DNA from: JANWXD01 sp037446115
Lineage (GTDB): Bacteria; Acidobacteriota; Terriglobia; Bryobacterales; Bryobacteraceae
NCBI GenBank assembly: GCA_037446115.1
Contig: JBBIJF010000014.1
Span: forward strand, 1 to 64,000
Length of the DNA stretch: 64,000 nucleotides
Reading direction: 5' to 3'
Position numbers and translations under genes: made by a program. Positions 1-7,938 of the stretch are shown here, in pieces; position 1 is the first letter of the stretch, and each line of letters begins with the position of its first letter. The notes below the pieces were generated by a model. The model saw nothing but the letters and a program-made list of their open reading frames with translations, was not told the origin of the DNA and made no database searches.

Positions 1-3000
1 CCGGCGTATTCGTGGCGTTCTGGGCTTCGATCCGGAACTCGAAGCGCTGGCCTTCGCGGACCCGGAAACTCTTGTTCAGGGCGGCGTCCAACGTCTTGAT
101 GGCCGGTCCGCGGTAGTTGAGGGTGCGCGGGGCCGTGCCGGGGACGTCGATCGGGGGTTGGGAAAACGCCTTCTCGTTGAACCAGCGGTTCAGACGGCTC
201 ACCACCGAACCCGAAGTGCTGGGATCGCCGATCAGGTTCGGCCGCTGCGTCCCGTTCCAGATGTTTCCGCCGCTTTGCGTGACCTGAAGAGGCATGCCGC
301 TCTGAAGCAGAGCCATGCCGCTGAGCTGCCAGCCGCCAAACAGGGCATCCAGCCAGCGGCTCCAGCCGGCGCCCAGCTTACGCCCTGTCCCGATGGGCAG
401 TTCCCAGGCGGCGGTGATCACGGCGCGGTGGGCCACATCGTGGGCTGAAAGCGACCGCTCCAGGCGGAGGTTCAGCGGGTATTGCAAGCTCGTCCCGCCG
501 CCCAGCCAGTTCAGGTTTCCGGAGCCATGGGAGGAGTTGTCGATCATTTTTGACCAGGTGTAGTGGGCCAGCATCGTGAGCCCGTGGGAGTACCGCTTCT
601 CCCACTTGATCTGGAGACCGTGGTAGTAAGAGTCGGCAGCCGGGGGCTCTGATGTACCGACGCTGGCACCATCGAAATGCGGCATGGGCCGCAGCAGCCG
701 GAACAATTGGACGGTGGGGCGACTCAGCTGCGATCTGGGATCGGTGATCTGCCCGTAGAAGGGGTTCGGCACAGAACTGCTCAGGACGGTACGACCCCAG
801 GACCAGTATCGCGGATCCAGCGGCGTCAGCGATGTATAGGGGAGGAACAGGTGCGTGCCACGGCTGCCGGTATAGTTGATCTCGAGCACGGACTGGAAGC
901 CGACATCGCGCTGAATCGAAAGGTTCCAGGAATGATACTCAGGGTTGCGGTTGTTGCTGGGCAGAATGGTTCCTGCGCCCAGACCAACGAAGGTCCACTC
1001 GCCCTGCGAGCGGCCGGGAGGCAGGAGCATGCCATCCGGGTACGGATTGTTCAGGCGGGCGTAGAGGGTGGCGTTCGAGTCGCGTGTAAACACAGGCGTG
1101 GAGTTTACGTTGAATCCCGCGCCGGTGTGACCGTAGACCGTCGCCCGGCTTAACTGGTAAAACAGTCCGTAACCTCCACGGATGGCGAGCTTGGACGTAG
1201 CCGCATAGGCAAAGCCAATCCGGGGCGACCAGTTGTTGTAGTCACCATCGAAGGGGGAACGGCGGTTCTTGTCCACGAAGCGGAAGATCCCCTTGGTGAC
1301 ATAGCCCGGAGCCTGCACGGGAGCCTGCGCATCCAGATCCCAGTAACTCTGCCGGTCAAACTTCTCCCAGCGTGGCACATCGAACTCGTAGCGTACCCCC
1401 AGATTCAGGGTGAATTTCGGGGTGATCTTCCAGTCATCCTGGACATAGAAGCCCCAGTACGCCGAACGCGTGAAGACTTTAGGATCGATGTGGAACTGTC
1501 CGCCGGTCGCCCATCCGATGAGCATGGCGGCCAAGCCGTTGCCTTCATTGCCGCGGCAGGAGAACCGATCTCTGCACGTCACGCCGCGTCCAAAACTGAA
1601 CTGTCCCGAGGGATATCCCGGCTGAGCATAATCCAGCCAGTTCCGGCGCGTTTCCGCCCCGAACTTCAGGCTGTGGCCGCGGGCGATTTTGCTGTAAGAG
1701 CCCGAGAAGTGATGGACGCCCTCCTGGCGGTCCATGATCAGCCAGCCCTCGGTGCCGATATCGGTATAGCCTTCCGGCGCGATGGTGGGAAACACCAGGA
1801 AGTCGGCGTTGTCCTTCATGTACTGGGGCAGGCCGAGCTGTGTAAGGTCAAATGGCTCCATCGGCTTGCGCCAGTAGGTCGAATACGTGAGACCGTAGCG
1901 GATGCTCCACAGGTCAGTGGCGCTGCGCACCCTGGTGAACTCGGTGACTACGGAAGTGGCGGTGCTCAGGCTCGGCCCGTCGTTGAATGTATAGGCGGGG
2001 GCCAGCTCTTTGAAAAGGTTCGGCGGATTGCCGCGACCACGCGTGTAGCTGTAGCGGCCGGTTATGCGGTTGTTCGCGCTGAAATTGTGGTCGCCTTTGA
2101 GGTTCGTCTGATGGCTGGCACCCTGATTGATTCCCTGCTCAAACCAGTTGTTGGTCTCCGTGAACGGGGCTCCGGGCTGATTCGGTTTGGGGAAATACGC
2201 CAGCGCCTTGAGGGCCACCGGGTCCATGATGGACTTGGGAATCACATTACCCGGAAAGGGACGGCGTTCGATGTTGCCCGCGGCGTTGACGAAAGTGTCG
2301 AAGGGGTTATAAATGGTCATGAGCTGCCCGGAGGTGTTGCGCGTCTGCGAAAAATCTCCTTCGCGCTGGAGCAGCGTCGGAAAGGTCGCCGTATAGCTGA
2401 GCGGGCTCTTGGACTTTGTGTGTTCGTAAGTGCCGAAGAAGAAGGTCCGGTTCTTTACCACCGGTCCTCCGATGACGCCGCCGAGCTGGTCGCGCCGGTA
2501 ATACGGCCGGGCCCGGCCGGCGCGGTTGGAAAACCAGTTGTTCGCGTTAAGATCCGAGTGACGCAGGAAGTAGTAGCCGGTGCCGTGGAACTCGTTGGTT
2601 CCGGATTTGGTCACCATGTTTACGACGGCGCCGCCGGTTTGTCCGTACTCCGCCGAAAAGAAGTTCGTCTGGATCTTGAACTCCTGCACAGCATCTACGG
2701 AAGGGGCGTACTTCAGGTCCGTGATGCCCGAATTCTGCTCGACCGTGACCACAGTCACGCCGTCCAACAACACATCCGCCGTCGAGTTTCGGGCACCGTT
2801 GGCGACGAAATTAGTGTTGTTGTCGCCGCGGCGGCCGCCGGATCCGACGACCCCGGGCGTCAGGTACGTGAGGGCCATTGGCGTGCGGCCGATATTGGGC
2901 AGCGAGATGATGTAGGTGTTCTCGATGACCTGGCCCAGGTTGGCAATGGTTGTGTTCAACAGCGGAGCCTGGGCGGCGACCTCCACCGTAGCGGTCACCT

Positions 3001-3334
3001 CGCCGACTTCCAGCTGCACGTCCAACGTGGCCTGTTGCTGCACGGCCAGGGCAAAGGCGCCACGTACATATTTCTTGAAACCCGGAGCTTCCACGGTGAG
3101 GCTGTAGTTGCCGGGAGGAAGGGCGGGGATGACATACCGGCCTGCCTCGTCCGTCACCGTGCGGTGTTGCACGTTGCGGTCCACATCCGTCACCACCACG
3201 CTGGCGCGAGGCACACTTGCACCTGTCGGATCCGTGACCACGCCGCGTACGGCCGCGGTGTAAGACTGACCCCACACAAGGGGCAGTACGCAGAGGATCA
3301 TAAGCCCAGTTCGAAGCAAACCGGCTTTTGGCAT
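1..3334 (-). CDS. TonB-dependent receptor, carboxypeptidase-regulatory-like type (partial)
   Basis: Outer-membrane receptor of the Oar-like type, cut by the left window edge after about 1111 codons. The ATG at 3334 follows an AAGGAGG Shine-Dalgarno at about 3341-3350. The start reads MPKAGLLRTGLMILCVLPL, a signal peptide. It is followed by a carboxypeptidase-regulatory-like beta-sandwich (VRGVVTDPTGASVPRA; YVIPALPPGNYSL) and then a plug domain with the motifs VLLDGVTV, SAEYGQTGGAVVNMVTKSG and FHGTGYYFLRH. The rest has the composition of a beta barrel. Receptors of this architecture and about 1000-1150 residues are expanded in Acidobacteriota. The substrate cannot be told from the sequence; peptides or glycans are typical guesses. 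No SusD-like partner is visible. The long plus-strand open frames across it are high-GC shadows. Confidence 0.9.
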   Translation of the reverse strand, partial: MPKAGLLRTGLMILCVLPLVWGQSYTAAVRGVVTDPTGASVPRASVVVTDVDRNVQHRTVTDEAGRYVIPALPPGNYSLTVEAPGFKKYVRGAFALAVQQQATLDVQLEVGEVTATVEVAAQAPLLNTTIANLGQVIENTYIISLPNIGRTPMALTYLTPGVVGSGGRRGDNNTNFVANGARNSTADVLLDGVTVVTVEQNSGITDLKYAPSVDAVQEFKIQTNFFSAEYGQTGGAVVNMVTKSGTNEFHGTGYYFLRHSDLNANNWFSNRAGRARPYYRRDQLGGVIGGPVVKNRTFFFGTYEHTKSKSPLSYTATFPTLLQREGDFSQTRNTSGQLMTIYNPFDTFVNAAGNIERRPFPGNVIPKSIMDPVALKALAYFPKPNQPGAPFTETNNWFEQGINQGASHQTNLKGDHNFSANNRITGRYSYTRGRGNPPNLFKELAPAYTFNDGPSLSTATSVVTEFTRVRSATDLWSIRYGLTYSTYWRKPMEPFDLTQLGLPQYMKDNADFLVFPTIAPEGYTDIGTEGWLIMDRQEGVHHFSGSYSKIARGHSLKFGAETRRNWLDYAQPGYPSGQFSFGRGVTCRDRFSCRGNEGNGLAAMLIGWATGGQFHIDPKVFTRSAYWGFYVQDDWKITPKFTLNLGVRYEFDVPRWEKFDRQSYWDLDAQAPVQAPGYVTKGIFRFVDKNRRSPFDGDYNNWSPRIGFAYAATSKLAIRGGYGLFYQLSRATVYGHTGAGFNVNSTPVFTRDSNATLYARLNNPYPDGMLLPPGRSQGEWTFVGLGAGTILPSNNRNPEYHSWNLSIQRDVGFQSVLEINYTGSRGTHLFLPYTSLTPLDPRYWSWGRTVLSSSVPNPFYGQITDPRSQLSRPTVQLFRLLRPMPHFDGASVGTSEPPAADSYYHGLQIKWEKRYSHGLTMLAHYTWSKMIDNSSHGSGNLNWLGGGTSLQYPLNLRLERSLSAHDVAHRAVITAAWELPIGTGRKLGAGWSRWLDALFGGWQLSGMALLQSGMPLQVTQSGGNIWNGTQRPNLIGDPSTSGSVVSRLNRWFNEKAFSQPPIDVPGTAPRTLNYRGPAIKTLDAALNKSFRVREGQRFEFRIEAQNATNTP

Positions 3335-3380
3335 GGGCAAAACCTCCTTGCGGGCCGCCACGAGGCGACCTCTCGCCACA

Positions 3381-3409
3381 GATGTAAACCAGATCCGAGT
3401 GCATGTCAA
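3381..3409 (-). promoter_or_regulatory. Probable sigma-70 promoter of the first TonB-dependent receptor
   Basis: On the minus strand a perfect -35 TTGACA (3404-3409) is followed after 17 nt by the weak -10 TACATC (3381-3386, 3 of 6 matches). The region upstream of the -35 is AT-rich. The predicted leader to the ATG at 3334 is about 40 nt. The second receptor in the window also has a perfect TTGACA with a 17-nt spacer. Confidence 0.5.
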
Positions 3410-3476
3410 GACTGAAATTTCTCAAGTTCCGAGGCGAGTTCCGAGCAGTTGCGGCGCGACAGGAACCGTTCCGGGC

Positions 3477-4430
3477 CTAAGCCACCTTGAGCCGGACGCT
3501 CACCGGACAATGGTCGCTGGCTTCGGTATGAGCCGGCCCGACAGTGGGGTATCGTTCCCCCCGGTACTGCTTGCACTTGGTGGTCAAGCCTTTGCGCACG
3601 ATGTGGATATCTTCGACTTCCAACGCCTTATGGGGGAGAATGTAATCCAAGCGGCTGACCCGCTTGGCCGGGACGTAGTAATGCGTCCAGGTATCGGCGG
3701 GAAACGGATCCTGCAATACGGGTGAGTTGAGCAATGGTTCCAGCGACCCGTCAGCATCCGGGGGCGCGTTCAGATCGCCCAGCACGAGCGGCAATCTTCC
3801 TTGCTGGACTACCTGGGTGGCGATCTCGGCAACGCGCTCCGCCTGCCGCCTGCGGCGCCGGGTCGAATCTTGCGTGCCGTCCTGGGCTTTGAAGTGGTTC
3901 ACCAAGAAGGTCACCACTCTGCTTCCGATTTCGAGATCTACCTCGAGGCAATCGCGTGAGAACAGCGCGCCACGGGCGAGGTAGCCGAAATTGCGCACGG
4001 AACTTCGGGCTACGGCTGCACCGGGGACGGCCTCGTCCACATGGGTTCGCAGGTTGCGGATCTCAGCCGGAAAGCCTTTGCGCACGAGAAAACCTACGTC
4101 AATGCCGCGCGGGTCATTGCCATCGATCAACAGCATGCGATCGAAATAGTTGTCCAGATATTCCTCGTTGAACAGACGCAGCGTGTACAGATTCTCCACT
4201 TCCTGGACGGCGAGCACGTCCGGTTCCGAATCGAGAATCGCCTGGGCCGTATTGTTGCGCTGGATCTCGGTCGTCTCGTAGCTCACCAGATCGCCCGCGC
4301 GGCTTGCCACAGAAACCAGGCCTACGGCCTGCACAACCTTTTCGTAGTTGCGCTCTTCCCACGGCATGTCGAGGAACGCATAACGGTTGAAGAGATTTTC
4401 GAGATTGAAGGTCGTTACGGTCAGTCTCAT
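3477..4430 (-). CDS. Endonuclease/exonuclease/phosphatase family protein
   Basis: A 317-residue metal-dependent phosphoesterase of the DNase I-like fold. The ATG at 4430 is preceded by GGAGG with a 5-nt gap, which makes it better than the GTG 36 nt further upstream. Family motifs are in order: TTFNLENLF at the N-terminus, LAVQEVEN with the metal-binding Glu, VNHFKAQDG, GDLNAPPDADG in the middle, LDYILPHK, and a C-terminal ASDHCPV carrying the catalytic Asp-His. No signal peptide is seen, so it is probably cytoplasmic. Members act on nucleic acids, inositol phosphates or sphingomyelin, and the sequence does not distinguish these. It is monocistronic, lying between the receptor gene and the divergent bacterioferritin. 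Confidence 0.85.
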   Translation of the reverse strand: MRLTVTTFNLENLFNRYAFLDMPWEERNYEKVVQAVGLVSVASRAGDLVSYETTEIQRNNTAQAILDSEPDVLAVQEVENLYTLRLFNEEYLDNYFDRMLLIDGNDPRGIDVGFLVRKGFPAEIRNLRTHVDEAVPGAAVARSSVRNFGYLARGALFSRDCLEVDLEIGSRVVTFLVNHFKAQDGTQDSTRRRRRQAERVAEIATQVVQQGRLPLVLGDLNAPPDADGSLEPLLNSPVLQDPFPADTWTHYYVPAKRVSRLDYILPHKALEVEDIHIVRKGLTTKCKQYRGERYPTVGPAHTEASDHCPVSVRLKVA

Positions 4431-4607
4431 TTTTCCCTCCGAACAAAACTGCAGGCGCCGGCTCACCTGCCGCCGGCCCTACCCTATCGTGACACACCAG
4501 TGGCACAGTCCCCAGCCTCGGCCGGCAGCCTTGGTAGAATCGAGTCTTGGACGACTGTAGAGGTACCGATTTCCAAGCCAAGCAGGTGATGCACACGAGG
4601 GAGGACT

Positions 4608-5084
4608 ATGCGTGGAAACAAGGAAGTCATCGCAATTCTGAATGAAGCCCTGAAAGAAGAGCTGACCGCCGTCAATCAGTACATCCTGCACGCGGAGATG
4701 TGCGAGAACTGGGGCTATGAGCGGCTCAGCGAGTACATCAAGAAGAACGCCATCGGGGAGATGAAGCACGCCGAGATGCTCATCGAGCGGATCCTGTTTC
4801 TCGATGCGATGCCGAAGATGGCGGAAACGCTGCCGCTCAACATCGGCGACAACGTGAAGGCCCAGCTGGAAAACGACCTCAAGCTGGAGCTTTCTGCCGT
4901 GACGATGTACAACAACGGGATCAAGAAATCGCGCGAACTGGGCGACAACGCCTCGGCCGATTTGCTCGAAAAGCTCCTCAAGGACGAAGAGGGGCACGTG
5001 GACTGGCTGGAATCCCAGCTCCATATGATCAAGGAGCTTGGCTACGAGAACTACCTCGCCCAGCAGATGGAAGAAGAAGAGTAA
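4608..5084 (+). CDS. bfr: Bacterioferritin
   Basis: A 158-residue heme-containing ferritin of the usual length, which oxidises Fe(II) and stores ferric mineral in a 24-mer shell. All expected ligands are at the E. coli Bfr positions: ferroxidase residues Glu18, Glu51, His54, Glu94, Glu127 and His130, and the heme-ligating Met52 in the segment IGEMKHAE. The ATG follows GAGGAGG-like purines at about 4596-4604. The C-terminus is a short acidic tail. The stop is four bases from the convergent patatin stop. No bacterioferritin-associated ferredoxin gene is adjacent. Confidence 0.96.
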   Translation: MRGNKEVIAILNEALKEELTAVNQYILHAEMCENWGYERLSEYIKKNAIGEMKHAEMLIERILFLDAMPKMAETLPLNIGDNVKAQLENDLKLELSAVTMYNNGIKKSRELGDNASADLLEKLLKDEEGHVDWLESQLHMIKELGYENYLAQQMEEEE

Positions 5085-5088
5085 TTCA

Positions 5089-5961
5089 CTAGGGGCGGGT
5101 CGCCGCGGGCTGGGAGTAAGCCGGCGCGGCCCTGGGGCGGGCGAGCCAGGAAAGGATGGTGGGCAGCGCGGCGCGGGCCGCCCGCTCGCCTGCTTCGATG
5201 AGCTTCTCGCTGTCCTGGAACGAGTCCCAGTTCGCGGCGCCCACCTCCGGGACAATGACCACATCGGAGTGCTTGCGCCATTCCCACTCAGTGCGAGCCT
5301 GGAGGATCTGGAAGCACTGATTGACGACGCGGAACAGGTTCTGCGGGTCAACCAAGGGCGTCTGCATCGGGAGTACGACCGCGACCACATGCGTGGCGCC
5401 CATCTGGCGCAGCGGTGAGGACGGGATTTCCATCGTGATGGCTCCATCCACGAGATAGCGGCCCTCGTAACGGATGGGCCGGAACAGGCCGGGGTAGGCG
5501 CAACTGGCGCGGATGGGCACGAACACTTCCCCCCGATCCCGGAAGACCACGGGTTTTGCTGCGGTCAGGTCCGTGGCAACGACCGCCAGCGGGATGCGCA
5601 TCTGCTCGAACGTGTACACGTTCAACAACTTCTTCAGGAATGTCTCCATCCGGTCGCTGTCCATCAGCCCCATGCGGCTCAGCGTCCAGCGGGCCACATC
5701 ACGGAAACGCATGTGCCCGGCGAAACCTGCGATTTCGTCGGCGGATCGCCCGCTTGCGAACGCGGCAGCCACGATGGAGCCCGCACTCACTCCGGCGATG
5801 TACTTCAGAGGAATCCGGTTTTGCTCGAAGACCCGGAGTACGCCGATATGAGCGATTGCTCGAGCGAAGCCGCCACCCAGAGCCAGACCGATCGCCGGCT
5901 CCCGGGGCTCCGTCCGGCGCAAACGGCGGCGCGCCCAACTCCACCAACCCGTCAGCTTCAT
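5089..5961 (-). CDS. Patatin-like phospholipase family protein
   Basis: A 290-residue serine lipid acyl hydrolase of the RssA/YchK type. The oxyanion motif GGGFARA is at residues 29-35, the nucleophile elbow GVSAGS has Ser59, and the dyad Asp sits in LVDGAI. Between them are the typical KLLNVYTFEQMRIPLAVVATDL segments (quoted in two overlapping parts of the family core). The N-terminus is basic and Trp-rich (MKLTGWWSWARRRLRR), suggesting membrane-surface association. The C-terminus is Pro/Ala/Arg-rich and probably disordered. It is convergent with bfr and divergent from the HAD gene. Substrate unknown. Confidence 0.88.
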   Translation of the reverse strand: MKLTGWWSWARRRLRRTEPREPAIGLALGGGFARAIAHIGVLRVFEQNRIPLKYIAGVSAGSIVAAAFASGRSADEIAGFAGHMRFRDVARWTLSRMGLMDSDRMETFLKKLLNVYTFEQMRIPLAVVATDLTAAKPVVFRDRGEVFVPIRASCAYPGLFRPIRYEGRYLVDGAITMEIPSSPLRQMGATHVVAVVLPMQTPLVDPQNLFRVVNQCFQILQARTEWEWRKHSDVVIVPEVGAANWDSFQDSEKLIEAGERAARAALPTILSWLARPRAAPAYSQPAATRP

Positions 5962-6122
5962 CTCCGCCCCCGCTCGATTGGATGCCTTCCCGCGGTTCCG
6001 AGTTCCTGCCTATCTTACTCATCGGCAGCTGGACCGCGGCTCGCAGGCGCCCCTTCGGCGGTACTCGCGACCCGGACCCGGCGTCTGCGTGGTGCCGGGC
6101 CGGCTGGAGGTTACACTGAAAA

Positions 6123-6728
6123 ATGATGATCCGCGCAGTGATCTTCGATCTCGGCAACGTCCTCGTTCCCTTTGACACAAAACGGGGCTACGAGGCTCTG
6201 GCCACGGTCAACGGCCTCCCCCCGGAAGAGATCAAACGGAGGATTGCGGCCACAGGGGCAGTACAGGCTTTCGAGATGGGCAAGATCGAGCCCGAGGAGT
6301 TTGTGCGAAAAATCTCCGAAGCGCTCGAGCTCGAAGTCAGCTATGAACGATTCTGCGAGCTTTGGAGCAGCATCTTTCTACCGGAGCCACTCCTTTCGGA
6401 ACGTCTGATCGCAGACCTCAAGGGATGGTACAAGCTGCTCGTGCTGTCCAACACGAATGCGATTCACTTTGCCATGATCCGGTCGCGGTATCCCATCGTG
6501 CAGCTGTTCGATGACTACGTGCTGTCCTACGAAGTGGGCGCGATGAAACCGTCGCCTGAGATGTACCGCGCGGCCATCGAGCGCTCCGGGTGTGCACCGG
6601 AGGAGATTTTTTTCACCGACGATCTGGAAGTGAATGTCGAGGCCGCGCGCCGGCATGGCATGGTGGCGGTGCGCTTCGAATCGGCAGAGCAACTCGAAGG
6701 GGAGCTGCGGCGCCGGGGGCTTCTCTGA
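6123..6728 (+). CDS. HAD superfamily hydrolase, YihX-like
   Basis: A 201-residue HAD subfamily IA phosphatase. Motif I is FDLGNVLVPFD with nucleophile Asp9; the usual second Asp is replaced by Gly-Asn, as in E. coli YihX (alpha-glucose-1-phosphatase). Motif II is LVLSNTN, motif III has Lys in GAMKPSPEMY, and motif IV is FFTDDLEVNV. The alpha-helical cap lies between motifs I and II. Start at ATG 6123 or the adjacent ATG 6126; the AT-rich AAAA just upstream gives no clear Shine-Dalgarno. A sugar phosphate is the likely substrate class, but the exact one is unknown. Confidence 0.87.
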   Translation: MMIRAVIFDLGNVLVPFDTKRGYEALATVNGLPPEEIKRRIAATGAVQAFEMGKIEPEEFVRKISEALELEVSYERFCELWSSIFLPEPLLSERLIADLKGWYKLLVLSNTNAIHFAMIRSRYPIVQLFDDYVLSYEVGAMKPSPEMYRAAIERSGCAPEEIFFTDDLEVNVEAARRHGMVAVRFESAEQLEGELRRRGLL

Positions 6729-6745
6729 GCCTTCGAGAAGCAGCG

Positions 6746-7840
6746 TCAGGTCAAGTCGAACCGTTTCAGTTCGATCTTCTGGTCGTCAAAGACGCCCAGA
6801 CCGAGGACACCGGCGATTTCGACGTGCTCGGGCTGCATGCGGTAGAAGCGGCTATCCGCATCCGGAGGCGCTTCGCCCACGGGCTTCATGCCCATCTCGG
6901 CGCGCTTGGCATCGATCACCTTCCAACCGGTCTTGTCCAGGGCGACGGGGTCGGTGGCGAAATACATCGTTTTGTGCTCCCAGACGTACTTTTCGACCCG
7001 ACGTCCCGGGCCTCCGTGGTAGGCGCCCTTGACGGCGTCCAGGATGTGGAGAACGACCTTCTGGCGGATGACCGGAAGGTCCACCACGGCGGGAATGAAG
7101 GTGCCGCAGGTATTCAGTGTGGGGCTGGAGTGGCTGCGGCTGACGTTGTTGACCAAGCCATGGGACATGTTTTTCAGGGCCAGCGTGATGCCGGCCGACT
7201 GGTGGTGCTTGAGCACGCACAGATTAATCATCTTGTTGACGTCGCGCGTCAAGAACCGGGCCACGTACGAGCGGCGGTGGTGGGGATCGGAAGGATTCGC
7301 GTTGGGTAATACGACGGCAGTCTCCGTATAGTGGTCGGCGTCATAGCCGTCCATGTCCAGCTGGAGCGGGTGGGGCTCATCCGTGGCCCAGGTCCAGCGC
7401 ACGCCCTCGGGAAGCCACTTGTCAAACCCCGCGCGGAGGAACTCGCGGCGATAGCGGTCGTAGGCGACGATATCCCGCGGCTTGACACCCGCCAGCTTCA
7501 GGCCTTCCACGATCTCCTGCACGACTTCGGGTGCGGAGATGACGAACGGCTGGCCCACCGGATTGAGTTTGATTCCGACAACATCGCCAGGCTCGAAAAA
7601 GAACCGCCATGCTTCGGCGGGCGTCCCCGCTCCCGTGAGCTCCATGAGGCCCTTGTGCAGCATGGCTCTGGCGGCGTCTCGCTGGTAGGCGCCTGAGACG
7701 ATGCTGCCGGGGTGATGAACCGCGACGACGCGGCCCGGGAAGGGACCCGGTATCCCGAGCTTGGTCGCGGCACGGACTTGCGACTGGTAAAAGACGGGCA
7801 CGGCGAGCGCTGTGTTTTTAAGCCATTGACGACGGTTCAT
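6746..7840 (-). CDS. DUF362 domain-containing exported protein
   Basis: A 364-residue protein with a Tat-like N-terminus (NRRQWLKNTALAVPVF) and a DUF362 core beginning at about residue 85 (GDVVGIKLNPVG). Later family segments include INLCVLKHHQSAG, LALKNMSHGLVN and ATDPVALDKTGWKVID. The ATG at 7840 has GGGGTGG upstream. DUF362 proteins are often found with iron-sulfur domains, but no CxxCxxC motif is seen here. Function unknown; periplasmic location is inferred from the signal. It is convergent with the HAD gene upstream. Confidence 0.85.
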   Translation of the reverse strand: MNRRQWLKNTALAVPVFYQSQVRAATKLGIPGPFPGRVVAVHHPGSIVSGAYQRDAARAMLHKGLMELTGAGTPAEAWRFFFEPGDVVGIKLNPVGQPFVISAPEVVQEIVEGLKLAGVKPRDIVAYDRYRREFLRAGFDKWLPEGVRWTWATDEPHPLQLDMDGYDADHYTETAVVLPNANPSDPHHRRSYVARFLTRDVNKMINLCVLKHHQSAGITLALKNMSHGLVNNVSRSHSSPTLNTCGTFIPAVVDLPVIRQKVVLHILDAVKGAYHGGPGRRVEKYVWEHKTMYFATDPVALDKTGWKVIDAKRAEMGMKPVGEAPPDADSRFYRMQPEHVEIAGVLGLGVFDDQKIELKRFDLT

Positions 7841-7898
7841 GTTCCACCCCGTGTCTTGGGTATTGTAGCGCAGCGATGATCTCCGGCAGGCGGGTCAG

Positions 7899-7931
7899 CC
7901 GGCGAGGCGGGCAAAAGGCCCGCCTCGCCGG
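7899..7931 (-). terminator. Perfect 14-bp hairpin after the second TonB-dependent receptor
   Basis: Arms at 7899-7912 and 7918-7931 pair over 14 consecutive, almost all G/C base pairs around the 5-nt loop 7913-7917. It begins 8 nt past the receptor stop codon. No T-run follows on the minus strand, so it would be a U-less terminator or a 3'-end-protecting hairpin rather than a classical intrinsic terminator. Confidence 0.6.
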
Positions 7932-7938
7932 GCGAAGA

